NCBI RefSeq assembly: GCF_000442315.1
Contig: NZ_KE557320.1
Span: 499,235 to 563,234, forward strand
Direction of reading: 5' to 3'
DNA length: 64,000 nucleotides
From: Rubellimicrobium thermophilum DSM 16684
GTDB lineage: Bacteria > Pseudomonadota > Alphaproteobacteria > Rhodobacterales > Rhodobacteraceae
Shown here: positions 11,527 to 20,374 of the stretch, piece after piece
Numbering within the stretch: position 1 is the first letter of the stretch
Layout: every line of letters starts with the position of its first letter
Made by a program: the position numbers and the translations under genes
The notes under the pieces: generated by a model
What the model saw: only the letters and a program-made list of their open reading frames with translations
What the model was told of the DNA's origin: nothing
Database searches by the model: none

Positions 11527-11623
11527 ATGTGCCTGCCGCCGGGAAAAGTCCAGAGGGATCGGAAGGGATTCCCGGTCTGCCGCATTCGCCGTGCGGCGGC
11601 GGGCTCGCGGCTCAGGCGGTGGC

Positions 11624-12343
11624 TCAGGCGGTCAGGAACTCCTGCACGAAGGCCGTCCGCGGGCGCGCTCGGATCTCGGCCGGCTTGCCGACCTGCTCGA
11701 TCCGGCCCATCGACATGACCACGACAAGGTCGGCCAGCTCCATCGCCTCGTCCTGATCATGGGTGACGAAGACGGTGGTGAGGCCGGTGCTGTCGTGGAT
11801 ATGGCGCAAGCCCTGACGCAGCTCCCTGCGGACCTTGGCATCGAGGGCACCGAACGGCTCGTCGAGCAGGAGCATCCGCGGCTCGATGGCCAGCGCCCGG
11901 GCCAGGGCGACGCGTTGGCGCTGGCCTCCCGAAAGCTGGGAGGGGTAGCGTCCGCCGATCCCGGGAAGCTGGATCAGGTCGAGAAGCCGGTTCACGCGCC
12001 GTGCGATCTCGGCCTGCGGGGGTCGGATGGCGCGGGGACGGGCCCGCAGCCCGTAGGCGATGTTCTCGAAGACCGTCATGTGGCGGAACAGCGCGTAATG
12101 CTGGAATACGAAGCCCGCCCGGCGGTCCTGCACCCGCATTCCGGTGGTATCGACACCGTCGAACAGCACGCGCCCCTGAGTCGCCTCCTCCAGACCGCCG
12201 AGGATGCGCAGCAGCGTCGTCTTGCCCGAACCCGAAGGGCCGAGCAGAGCGACCAGCGCGCCGGACGGGATCGACAGCGAGACGGGATGAAGCGCGACGG
12301 TCCGGCCGAAGGTCTTGGCGATCCCGTCGATCTCGATATGCAT
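11624..12343 (-). CDS. cysA: sulfate/thiosulfate ABC importer ATP-binding protein, short form lacking the C-terminal domain
   Basis: This is the ATPase of the sulfate importer. Walker A is GPSGSGKTT (about 36-44), the signature [15 protein letters not shown] is near 138-152, Walker B is [12 protein letters not shown], and the switch histidine is in [11 protein letters not shown]. At 239 residues it consists of the nucleotide-binding domain only; most CysA proteins are 330-360 residues with a regulatory C-terminal domain. Only about 100 bp separates the stop from the TetR operator, so the missing domain has not simply been shifted out of frame. It is the last gene of the cysP-cysT-cysW-cysA operon. 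The short form may lack the usual feedback regulation. Confidence 0.9.
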   Translation of the reverse strand: MHIEIDGIAKTFGRTVALHPVSLSIPSGALVALLGPSGSGKTTLLRILGGLEEATQGRVLFDGVDTTGMRVQDRRAGFVFQHYALFRHMTVFENIAYGLRARPRAIRPPQAEIARRVNRLLDLIQLPGIGGRYPSQLSGGQRQRVALARALAIEPRMLLLDEPFGALDAKVRRELRQGLRHIHDSTGLTTVFVTHDQDEAMELADLVVVMSMGRIEQVGKPAEIRARPRTAFVQEFLTA

Positions 12344-12355
12344 GGCGGTGGTCTC

Positions 12356-13246
12356 CTAATGCCGCGCCGTGGCGGCCAGCTGATCCGCATGGCGCCATTC
12401 CAGCGCCGTCTTGAGCCCGAGCGTGACGAGCGCCAGCATCGCCAGCAGCGCCGCCATCGAGAAGGCCGCGACCGAGAGGTATTCGTTGTAGAGCATCTCG
12501 ATCATGATCGGCATGGTGGCGGTCTGGCCGCGGATCTTGCCCGAGACGACGGCAACCGCCCCGAACTCGCCCATGGCGCGGGCGTTGCTCAGCAGTACGC
12601 CGTAGAGCAACGCCCAGCGGATCTTGGGCAGCGTCACGGTCAGGAACATCCGCCAGCCGGACGCACCGAGGGTCAGCGCGGCTTCCTCCTCGGCCTTGCC
12701 CTGCTCGGTCATCAGCGGCACGAGCTCGCGGGCGACGAAGGGAAAGGTGATGAACATCGTGGCCAGCACGATGCCCGGCACCGCGAAGACGACGGGAAAC
12801 CCATGGGCCACGAGCCAGCCGCCCAGGGCGGAATGGGCCCCGAAGAGCAGGACCACGCACAGACCCGCCACGACCGGCGAGACGGAGAAGGGCAGATCGA
12901 TCAGCGTCAGGAGCAGCGCCTTGCCGCGCCAGTGATATTTGGTGATGAGCCAGGCTGCGGCGATGCCGAAGACCGCATTGAGCGGCACCGCGATCGCGGC
13001 GACGGTCAGGGTCAGGCGAATCGCGGCGCGTGCATCGTGTTCGCCCAGCGAGGCGAGGGCGACGCGCCAGCCCTGCCCGAGCGCCTCCGCCAGCACCGCG
13101 GCGAGCGGCGCAAGGAGCAGCACGGCCAGCACGGCCAGGACGATCGCGGTCAGCAGGATCCGGACCCAGCGCGGCTCCTCGGTCGGGCCGGTGCGGGCGC
13201 GGAAGCGGGGCGGCGTCCAGAGAAGATGCGGGCTTGCGACGGTCAT
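12356..13246 (-). CDS. cysW: sulfate ABC transporter permease CysW
   Basis: This is the second integral-membrane subunit of the sulfate/thiosulfate importer, 296 residues with six predicted helices. The ABC-permease EAA loop is near residues 195-215 (EEAALTLGASGWRMFLTVTLP). The sequence GLCVVLLFGAHSALGGWL is typical of CysW. It follows cysT by about 3 bp and precedes cysA by 12 bp. Confidence 0.93.
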   Translation of the reverse strand: MTVASPHLLWTPPRFRARTGPTEEPRWVRILLTAIVLAVLAVLLLAPLAAVLAEALGQGWRVALASLGEHDARAAIRLTLTVAAIAVPLNAVFGIAAAWLITKYHWRGKALLLTLIDLPFSVSPVVAGLCVVLLFGAHSALGGWLVAHGFPVVFAVPGIVLATMFITFPFVARELVPLMTEQGKAEEEAALTLGASGWRMFLTVTLPKIRWALLYGVLLSNARAMGEFGAVAVVSGKIRGQTATMPIMIEMLYNEYLSVAAFSMAALLAMLALVTLGLKTALEWRHADQLAATARH

Positions 13247-13249
13247 CGG

Positions 13250-14095
13250 TCAGGCCTCCGCGGTCATGCGCCGGCTCCAGACCTGGATCAGATTGATCAG
13301 CAGGAGGAGCGCAAAGGAAATGGCCAGCATGGCCATGGCGATGGCTACGGCCCCGTCGTAATCGAATTCCTCGAGCCGGATGACGATGAGAAGGGGGGCG
13401 ATCTCGGTCACGCCGGGCAGATTGCCCGCGATGAAGATGACCGATCCGTATTCCCCCACGGCGCGGGCAAGGGCGAGGGCAAAGCCGGTCAGCAGGGCCG
13501 GCAGGAGCATGGGCAGGACCACCCGGCGGAGGGTGGTGAGGCGGCTGGCCCCCAATGTGGCCGAAACCTCCTCGATCTCCGTCTCGATCTCCTGGATCAC
13601 GGGCTGGACCGTGCGCACGACGAAGGGCAGCCCGACGAAGACGAGGGCGATCCAGATCCCGATCTCGGTATAGGCGACGCGCAGGCCGAACCACTGCAGC
13701 AGCGGCGCGCCAAGGGCGCCATTGGGGGCATAGAGGGCCGTCAGGGCGATGCCGGCGACGGCGGTGGGAAGGGCAAAGGGCAGGTCCACGGCGGCATCGA
13801 TCAGCCGCCGGCCTGGAAAGCGGTAGCGCACCAGCACCCAGGCGAGGGCAAGGCCGAAGACGAGGTTGAACAGGGCCGCCACGAGCGCGGCGCGGAACGA
13901 CAGCAGCAGGGCCGCCGTCGTCCGCGGGCGGGCGATCATCGCCCACAGATCCGCCGGCCCCACCTGCGCCGCCCGTAGCAGGAGCGCACCGATCGGCAGC
14001 AGGACCACGAGGCTGAGCATCGACAGCGTGATGCCAGCGGCCAGTCCCCATCCCGGAAGGGGAGAGGACGGGCGCAGGGCGCGGAGGGGGTTCAT
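13250..14095 (-). CDS. cysT: sulfate ABC transporter permease CysT (CysU)
   Basis: This is the first permease of the sulfate importer, 281 residues from the ATG at 14095. That ATG overlaps the cysP stop in an ATGA arrangement, so the start is well supported; longer readings run back into cysP. Six membrane segments are visible, with [23 protein letters not shown] typical of CysT and the EAA loop at [23 protein letters not shown]. Confidence 0.93.
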   Translation of the reverse strand: MNPLRALRPSSPLPGWGLAAGITLSMLSLVVLLPIGALLLRAAQVGPADLWAMIARPRTTAALLLSFRAALVAALFNLVFGLALAWVLVRYRFPGRRLIDAAVDLPFALPTAVAGIALTALYAPNGALGAPLLQWFGLRVAYTEIGIWIALVFVGLPFVVRTVQPVIQEIETEIEEVSATLGASRLTTLRRVVLPMLLPALLTGFALALARAVGEYGSVIFIAGNLPGVTEIAPLLIVIRLEEFDYDGAVAIAMAMLAISFALLLLINLIQVWSRRMTAEA

Positions 14096-15141
14096 TGTTC
14101 CCCCGTGTAGATCTGGTCGAACACGCCCCCGTCGGCGAAATGCTCCGCCTGGGCGGCGCGCCAGCCGCCGAAATCCTCGATGGTCACGAGGTCGAGAGGG
14201 GGCAGGCGTTCCACATCCTCTGGCGCGGCCAGCGAGCTGTCCCAGCCACGGTAGAAATGATGGAAGATCAGCGCCTGGGCCTCCGGGGTATAGAGGAAGT
14301 CGAGATAGGCCTGGGCCAGCGCCCGCTCCTCCTCGGAGGCGAGGTTGCCATCGACCAGGCTCACGGGTGGCTCGGCCAGGATGGAAAGCGAGGGCACCAC
14401 GATGTCGAACTGGTCTTCGCCCAGCTCCCGGAGAGCCAGATGAGCCTCGTTTTCCCAGGCGAGCAGCACATCCCCGATGCCACGTTGCGCGAAGGTGGTC
14501 GTCGCACCGCGCGCACCGGAATCGAGGACGGGCACATGGCGGTAGAGTTCGGCGACGAATTCGCGCGGGTCCCGGCCATTGGCCTTGGCCCAGGCCCATG
14601 CGGCAAGATAGTTCCAGCGCGCGCCGCCCGATGTCTTGGGGTTCGGCGTGATGACCTGCACCCCGTCGGCCAGCAGGTCGTCCCAGTCCTCGATCCCCTT
14701 CGGATTACCCTCACGCACAAGGAACACGATGGTGGACGTGTAGGGAGAGGAATTGTGGGGCAGGCGGGATTGCCAGTCCTCGGGGATGAGGTCGGTCTTC
14801 TCGGCGATGGCGTCGATGTCTCCGGCCAGGGCGAGCGTGACCACATCCGCGCCCAGTCCGTCGATGACCGCCCGCGCCTGCGAACCGGATCCGCCATGGC
14901 TCATCTCGATCGTGACGGGCTCATGGCCCTGCGCCTCCCACCAGGCTGCGAAGGCCGCATTGATGTCGCGGTAGAGTTCGCGCGTGGGATCATAGGAAAC
15001 GTTCAGCAGCGTCTGCTGCGCCGTGGCCATGTCGGCCACTCCCAGGGCCGCAGTCAGCGCAGCGGGCAGGAGCCGGGCGATGCCGGCAGCCCTGTCCATG
15101 CGGAACAGGGGCAGTGCGGTGGTGACGATGCGATGCGGCAT
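14092..15141 (-). CDS. cysP: periplasmic sulfate/thiosulfate-binding protein
   Basis: This is the substrate-binding protein that delivers sulfate or thiosulfate to CysTWA. From the ATG at 15141 (preceded by GGGAGA) it has 349 residues with a signal sequence ending ADMATAQ. The mature start [13 protein letters not shown] and the block [19 protein letters not shown], which contributes sulfate-binding backbone and Ser contacts, are diagnostic of the Sbp/CysP family. Cys or thiosulfate preference cannot be separated from sulfate by sequence alone. It is the first gene of the operon, with a structured promoter region upstream (15190-15252). Confidence 0.93.
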   Translation of the reverse strand: MPHRIVTTALPLFRMDRAAGIARLLPAALTAALGVADMATAQQTLLNVSYDPTRELYRDINAAFAAWWEAQGHEPVTIEMSHGGSGSQARAVIDGLGADVVTLALAGDIDAIAEKTDLIPEDWQSRLPHNSSPYTSTIVFLVREGNPKGIEDWDDLLADGVQVITPNPKTSGGARWNYLAAWAWAKANGRDPREFVAELYRHVPVLDSGARGATTTFAQRGIGDVLLAWENEAHLALRELGEDQFDIVVPSLSILAEPPVSLVDGNLASEEERALAQAYLDFLYTPEAQALIFHHFYRGWDSSLAAPEDVERLPPLDLVTIEDFGGWRAAQAEHFADGGVFDQIYTGEQ

Positions 15142-15189
15142 CGGATGTCTCCCTGCAAGCCGACCGGAGCGCCGGTCGGGGGTGGCGCA

Positions 15190-15219
15190 AATATCGACCT
15201 TGTTGGTCGAGTATTGCAA
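15190..15219 (-). promoter_or_regulatory. cysP promoter with an operator-like inverted repeat in its spacer
   Basis: On the minus strand TTGCAA (15214-15219) and GATATT (15190-15195) are 18 bp apart. The inverted repeat TCGACC-N5-GGTCGA (15194-15210) occupies the spacer and edge of the -10, a position suited to repression. This stretch is markedly AT-richer than its surroundings. Confidence 0.5.
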
Positions 15220-15223
15220 GCAA

Positions 15224-15252
15224 AAAATCTCGTCATGAATTGTCGAGATTTT
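15224..15252. promoter_or_regulatory. 9-bp inverted repeat upstream of the cysP promoter
   Basis: AAAATCTCG and CGAGATTTT are perfect complements separated by 11 bp, just upstream of the -35 element. It could be a second regulator site or the terminator of the Rrf2 gene that ends at 15316. The run of T after the right arm also fits a terminator for leftward reading from that gene. Confidence 0.45.
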
Positions 15253-15315
15253 CTGCCTGCGTGTTCCGGCCATGGCAGGGAGGGTCATGCCTGAACACGG
15301 GTGGCCCGGGCGGCG

Positions 15316-15765
15316 TCAGGCCGCAAAGATCCGGTCTGCCGATCCGTCCGCCCGCATCAGATCCGCCAGTGTGAGCGATTCGATCAGCAGCAGATAGCTC
15401 CAGAAGACTTCGGAAAAGACCTTGCGGATGCGGCAGCTTGCCTCGTCGGCGCAATCCTCGCACCGCGCGTAGGAGCGCCGGGACAGGCAGGGCAGGGGGG
15501 CCATCGGGCCATCGATCAGCCGCAGAAGCTCGGAGAGGGAGACCGTCTCGGGGGCCTGGGCCATGACATAGCCGCCCGCCCGCCCGCGGATCGAGGCGAT
15601 GATGCCGGCATTGCGGATTTCCAGAAGGATATGCTCGAGGAAGCGCTTTGGTGCGCCCGATCGGCGGGCGATTTCCTCGATTCGCAGGGCCCGGCCCCCG
15701 CCCGCCTGCTCGTCGGCAAGCGCCAGAAGCGCCTTGAGGGCATATTTCATCTTCTGACTGATCAT
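15316..15765 (-). CDS. Rrf2-family transcriptional regulator, probably controlling the sulfate importer
   Basis: This 149-residue protein has an Rrf2 winged helix (MISQKMKYALKALLALAD; recognition block RSGAPKRFLEHILLEIRNAGII). It carries three cysteines in the spacing seen in Fe-S Rrf2 proteins (CEDC…C, about residues 108-117), plus a fourth just before them. The start at 15765 gives the family's standard N-terminus; the longer frame upstream is not conserved. It sits directly upstream of and in the same direction as cysP. Control of sulfur uptake by sulfur or Fe-S status is inferred from position. Confidence 0.85.
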   Translation of the reverse strand: MISQKMKYALKALLALADEQAGGGRALRIEEIARRSGAPKRFLEHILLEIRNAGIIASIRGRAGGYVMAQAPETVSLSELLRLIDGPMAPLPCLSRRSYARCEDCADEASCRIRKVFSEVFWSYLLLIESLTLADLMRADGSADRIFAA

Positions 15766-15915
15766 GAGGGGGCCCCTAACGGAACCGCAGGAACCTCGCA
15801 ATCCGGCCGATTCGTGCCGATCACGTCCAGGGGGGATAATGCTTGCCGTTGCGCCCCTCATGCCCCAGATGCAAGGAGGCGCGCCGTCGGGGCGTGTCGC
15901 CGGAGCAGGGACAAG

Positions 15916-16236
15916 ATGGGCCAGGCCAAAGCCAACCGCGACAAGAGGCGCCTTCTGCGCCAGTTCGCCGCCATCGAGCGCCTTGCGCCGGCAACTCGTG
16001 GGCCCCTGCGCCCGCTGCTGGATCCGCGTTGGGTCCTGATCCGTGTCCCGGTGGCCATCCTGCTGATCATCGGGGGGCTTTTGTCCTTCCTGCCCTTCCT
16101 CGGTGTCTGGATGCTGCCGCTCGGGATGCTGCTTCTGGCCGTCGACATCCCCGCCTTGCGGCCTGTAACCAATGTCCTGATGATCCGGGGACGGCGCTGG
16201 ATCTCCAGCCGTCTGAGACGGTTTCGCCACCGCTGA
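15916..16236 (+). CDS. small two-helix membrane protein, function unknown
   Basis: The 106-residue protein has a basic N-terminus (MGQAKANRDKRRLLRQ), then a hydrophobic stretch from about residue 44 to 80 that can form two membrane segments, and a basic tail (RGRRWISSRLRRF). Both ends are predicted to be cytoplasmic. No family is recognised beyond a resemblance to small conserved Rhodobacterales proteins. It is divergent from the Rrf2 gene. Confidence 0.6.
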   Translation: MGQAKANRDKRRLLRQFAAIERLAPATRGPLRPLLDPRWVLIRVPVAILLIIGGLLSFLPFLGVWMLPLGMLLLAVDIPALRPVTNVLMIRGRRWISSRLRRFRHR

Positions 16237-16348
16237 AGGGGGAGTGGCCGCGCGGCCATGACCGGCAGGAAGAATGCCTCATCCCCCTCGCGACTCCTGA
16301 AGTCTGCTGCTAACCCTGAAGGCGAACGGCGCAAGACCGGACGGGCAG

Positions 16349-16895
16349 GTGGCAATGATATCGAGACGGACGCTCCTCGCGGGCGGGGCGGTGCTGACGG
16401 CGCTGTCGGGCTGCGGTTCCTTCAGGACCAAGGCGCCCCACCACCCCGGCGAATCCGCTCCCGATGACAATGCGACCGGGTCCGTATCGGCTCTTCTCGT
16501 GATGAAGGCGCGCCGCCGTCTCTATCTGCTGGACGGGCAGAAGGTCATTCGCGAGTTCCACATCGCCCTGGGCAGCGATCCCGTCGGCCACAAGGAGCGG
16601 GAAGGGGACGGGCGCACTCCCGAAGGCGTCTATTACATCGACCGGCGCAATCCCCGTTCACGCTATCATCTGGCGCTGGGGATCTCCTATCCGAACGCAG
16701 CCGACATTGCGCGGGCCAAGGAATTGGGCGTCGATCCGGGTGGCGACATCTTCATCCATGGTCAGCCCGCCTTTGTCCCTCCGGGGCACGGATAGCCGGG
16801 ACTGGACAGCCGGCTGCATCGCCGTCTCGAATCGCGAGATCGAGGAGATCTGGGATCTGGTGCCGAATGGCGTGCCCGTAACGATTCGCCCCTGA
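16349..16895 (+). CDS. L,D-transpeptidase (YkuD domain), frameshifted near its active site
   Basis: This is a cell-wall enzyme expected to form 3-3 peptidoglycan cross-links or attach proteins to meso-diaminopimelate. The first frame starts MAMISRRTLLAGG, a signal sequence that may be a lipoprotein or Tat signal (LSGCGS), and carries the YkuD core with the catalytic histidine in FIHGQP. It then stops early. Removing one base from the GGGG run 16783-16786 joins it to the frame encoding TAGCIAVSN, which contains the catalytic cysteine. The repaired protein has about 181 residues. The His and Cys motifs are both intact once joined, so the break is probably a consensus error. Confidence 0.82.
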
Positions 16896-17168
16896 GACCG
16901 CTCGTTGCGGAAAAGGGCGTCCGAGCGACCCGGCTCGCAGCCGGGGCCGAAGCGCGCATGCCTTGCCGAGCTGTCCCGCTGTCCCGGCTCAGGGCCCGAG
17001 CCGCGCTTCGCGAGGGCGGATGGGGCGCATCGGCCTGTGTCGATCTTCAGGGCTGTTGCACCGCGATGGCAATCGGGCCTGACAGAGCCCCGACCCCTCT
17101 GGACACTCCCGGGCCCCTCCCGTAGAAGGCCCGCACCCGATGCGGAGGCGCTGTCCTCCCATCCCCGT

Positions 17169-17243
17169 GCCCGGGTAGCTCAGGGGTAGAGCAGTCGACT
17201 GAAAATCGACGTGTCGGTGGTTCAAATCCGCCCCCGGGCACCA
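17169..17243 (+). tRNA. tRNA-Phe (GAA)
   Basis: A full cloverleaf is present: acceptor stem GCCCGGG/CCCGGGC, D arm, anticodon stem GTCGA/TCGAC with loop CTGAAAA (anticodon GAA), T arm GGTGG-TTCAAAT-CCGCC, discriminator A and encoded CCA. Confidence 0.96.
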
Positions 17244-17338
17244 TTGGTTCCCCAAATGTTTGCCCGAACCGCTGCCGCTCTCATGCGGCTGATGCCCTCC
17301 GTCAGAAAACGCGACCACGGCGCGGCGCGGCAGAATCA

Positions 17339-17779
17339 TCAGACCTTGCCGGTCCAGACCACACCCAGTTCCGCAAGGCCGGCGGCCAGCTGCGGCGGAA
17401 GGTCTTCCTCGCCGGCATCCCACGACCCCAGATCCGGGGGTGCCTCTTCGGCGGGCAGATAGCGCCAGCCCTGAAAGGGTCGGCGGGGCGTCGGCCGGAC
17501 ACGGATCAGATCGGGGTCGAGCACGAGCGCACAGCGAAGACTGTCGTCCGGCGCACGCATCTCCTCCAGCCTCAGCAGCCTCTGCCGGCACAGGATCATG
17601 CCGCGGATGACCCAGTAGACCGAACCCCCCTCCAGCAGCTCGGCCTCACGCTTGGGCCACATCCGGGTGATGTGGCGGGGCAGGCCGTCCGGCCCGCGCC
17701 CCGGGCCCTTCTGCCATCGGGCAAGGTCGCCGACATCTTCCGTTCCCACCGAGAGCTTGATGAGGTGAAGCCCGCTCAT
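17339..17779 (-). CDS. DUF1489 family protein
   Basis: This 146-residue soluble protein matches in length and pattern the alphaproteobacterial DUF1489 family (N-terminus MSGLHLIKLSVGTED; WPKREAELLEGGSVYWVIRG; C-terminal LAELGVVWTGKV). Its function is unknown. The ATG at 17779 was chosen over 17809 because the conserved sequence begins there. It is divergent from nrdJ. Confidence 0.8.
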   Translation of the reverse strand: MSGLHLIKLSVGTEDVGDLARWQKGPGRGPDGLPRHITRMWPKREAELLEGGSVYWVIRGMILCRQRLLRLEEMRAPDDSLRCALVLDPDLIRVRPTPRRPFQGWRYLPAEEAPPDLGSWDAGEEDLPPQLAAGLAELGVVWTGKV

Positions 17780-17859
17780 ACGCTGCCCCCCGGTCCGACC
17801 GACTGCCATCGGCCTTCATGCGCCGGCCTCGGCGGATGGGCAAGGGACCCCCCATCCCG

Positions 17860-17888
17860 TTGACCGGCCCGTGACCCCACCCTAGCCT
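17860..17888 (+). promoter_or_regulatory. nrdJ promoter
   Basis: TTGACC (17860-17865) and TAGCCT (17883-17888) are 17 bp apart. Transcription would begin about 20 bp before the nrdJ ATG at 17914, leaving a short leader with the ribosome-binding site CGGAGG. No cobalamin riboswitch fits in this leader. Confidence 0.5.
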
Positions 17889-17913
17889 CGGGATCCCGGT
17901 CCCGGAGGCAATC

Positions 17914-20171
17914 ATGGCTACCGACCAGTCCCCCCCTGCGCCTTGCCAGCCCGTTCGACACTTTCATCGCCGAACAGGTCTGGGACATGAAGTATCGCCT
18001 CAAGGCGCCTGACGGGACGCCGCTCGAACGGACGATCCGGGACAGTTGGTCGCGCGTCGCGCACGCGCTGGCTTCGGTCGAGGCGGATCCCTCCCTCTGG
18101 GAGCCGCGCTTCCTTGCCGCGCTGGAGGATTTCCGCTTCCTCCCCGCCGGGCGCATCCTGGCCGGCGCCGGAACAGGGCGCTCGGTCACGCTGTTCAACT
18201 GCTTCGTGATGGGCACCATCGAGGATTCGATGGCCGGCATCTTCGACGCGCTGAAGGAGGCCGCACTCACGATGCAGGCCGGCGGCGGCATCGGCTACGA
18301 CTTCTCGACCATCCGGCCCAGGGGAGCGCCCGTGCGCGGGATCGGCGCCGAGGCTTCGGGCCCGCTGTCCTTCATGGATGTGTGGGATGCGATGTGCCGC
18401 ACCATCATGTCCGCCGGCAGCCGCCGCGGGGCCATGATGGGCACGCTCCGCTGCGACCATCCGGACATCGAGGCCTTCATCGACGCCAAGCGCGACCCGA
18501 ACCGCCTGCGGATGTTCAACCTGTCCGTGCTGGTCACGGATGGCTTCATGGCCGCCGTGGAGGCCGATGCCCCCTGGGACCTGACCTTCGATGGCGTGGT
18601 GTTCCGCACCCTGCCAGCCCGTGCCCTCTGGGACCGGATCATGCGGGCGACCTATGACATGGCCGAACCGGGGGTGATCTTCATCGACCGGATCAATGCC
18701 CGCAACAACCTGCGCTACTGCGAATCCATTTCGGCGACCAACCCCTGTGGCGAGCAGCCCCTGCCGCCCTATGGGGCCTGTCTCCTAGGCTCGGTCAACC
18801 TCGCGCGGCTGGTGCGCGATCCGTTCGGCCCGGAGGCGGGAATCAACCCTCAAGAGCTGGAGGATCTGGTCTCGGTCGCCGTGCGCATGCTGGACAATGT
18901 GGTGGACCTGTCCCGCTTTCCGCTGCCCCAGCAGGCGGCCGAAGCGCAGGCCAAGCGACGCATCGGCCTGGGGGTTACGGGGCTCGCGGATGCGCTGATG
19001 ATGCTGGGGCTGCGCTATGGCAGCGAGGAGGCCGCCGCATGGACCCGGGACCTCCTGCGCCGCATCGCGCATGCGGCCTATCTCGCCTCGGCCCGTCTGG
19101 CGAAGGAGAAAGGCGCGTTCCCGCTCTTCGATCGCGATGCCTTTCTGCAGACGGACATGATGCAGCGCATGGACGATGCCGTGCGCAAGGCCGTCGCAGC
19201 GCACGGGATCCGCAATGCGCTGCTGACATCGATCGCACCGACCGGGACGATCTCTCTTCTGGCCGGGAACGTCTCATCGGGGATCGAGCCGGTCTTTGCT
19301 CATTCCCATATCCGCAAGGTCCTGCAACCGGATGGCACGCGACGCGAGGAGGAGGTCACGGATTATGCCGTGCGTCTCTGGCGGCGCCTCCATGGCGATG
19401 CGCCCTTGCCCGTCTGGGCGGTGACGGCGCAGGATCTGGATCCGCTCGATCACGTGCGGATGCAGGCGGCGGCACAGGAATGGGTGGACAGCTCCATCTC
19501 CAAGACGATCAATGTCCCGGCCGATCTGCCCTTCGACCGCTTTCGCGATGTCTATGCCGAGGCCTACCGGCAGGGTTGCAAGGGCTGCACGACCTACCGC
19601 CCGAATGCGGTGACAGGCCATGTCCTGGCCGTGAAGCGCGAGGAGCCCGAGGCTGCCCTGCCGGCCGCTCCGGCCGCGCCCCTTGATCGCCCCGAAGCCC
19701 TGGACGGAACGACCTACAAGCTGAAATGGCCGGGTTCCGAACATGCGCTCTACATCACCGTGAACGATGTGGTCCTGGACGGCCGGCGCCGCCCCTTCGA
19801 GGTGTTCATCAATTCCAAGAACATGGAGCATTATGCTTGGATCGTTGCGCTGACCCGCATGATCTCGGCCGTGTTCCGCCGGGGGGGAGAGGTGGCCTTC
19901 GTCGTCGAGGAGCTGAAGGCCGTGTTCGATCCGCGCGGCGGCGCCTGGATGGAGGGGCGCTATGTCCCCTCGATCCTCGCCGCGATCGGGGGGGTTATCG
20001 AGCGGCATATGCAGCAGATCGGCTTTCTGGACATGCAGAAGGACAGTGCCGCCTCCCGGGGGATCGGAGCGCCCCGGCGGGCAGGGTTGTCCGGCCTGCG
20101 GCAGCCCCGGAATGCGGGTTCAGGAAGGTTGCCTCATCTGCGAGACCTGCGGCTTCTCCCACTGCGGATGA
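17914..20171 (+). CDS. nrdJ: adenosylcobalamin-dependent (class II) ribonucleotide reductase, two frameshifts
   Basis: NrdJ reduces ribonucleotides to deoxyribonucleotides using adenosylcobalamin and works with or without oxygen. The ATG at 17914 follows a good ribosome-binding site (CGGAGG) but is out of frame with the body. Removing one C from the run 17930-17936 restores a normal N-terminus (LASPFDTFIAEQVWDMKYR). A second single-base excess near 20058-20075 separates the body from its real C-terminus, which has the redox-shuttle cysteines CPACG…CETCGFSHCG. The repaired length is about 751 residues. The active-site block NPCGEQPLPPYG is near residue 280 and FNCFVMGTIEDSMAGIF is near 90. It is the only ribonucleotide reductase in the window. 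Confidence 0.93.
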
Positions 20172-20345
20172 CCGGATCCCGCTCGAGGGGCGGCCGGCCT
20201 GCCGAGGGCGGTGAGCACCCGCACGCCTGGGGGGAGATTGCCGCAGTCCCGAGTTCGCGGGGCCGGGAAACCGGTGACATCGCTTCGTCTCGGGAGAGGA
20301 AGCAGGACCGCGTCAACGACCGCATGGAGCACAACGAGCGCGCCG

Positions 20346-20367
20346 CGGGCGGGACTGAACCCGCCCG
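20346..20367. terminator. bidirectional terminator candidate between nrdJ and gcvP
   Basis: An 8-bp perfect stem (CGGGCGGG/CCCGCCCG) with a 6-nt loop lies between the convergent nrdJ and gcvP stops. There is no U-tract on either strand, so function is inferred from position and stability. Confidence 0.4.
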
Positions 20368-20374
20368 CCGCGGG

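Noticed and set aside
5936..13978. A 2680-residue open frame on the plus strand
   Set aside because: After the first ~125 codons it is antisense to the RND pump, the TetR gene and the cys operon, all of which have clear family motifs. It is open only because of GC-rich codon bias.
17780..17913. Cobalamin riboswitch upstream of nrdJ
   Set aside because: The gap is too short once the promoter is placed, and no B12-box-like sequence was seen.
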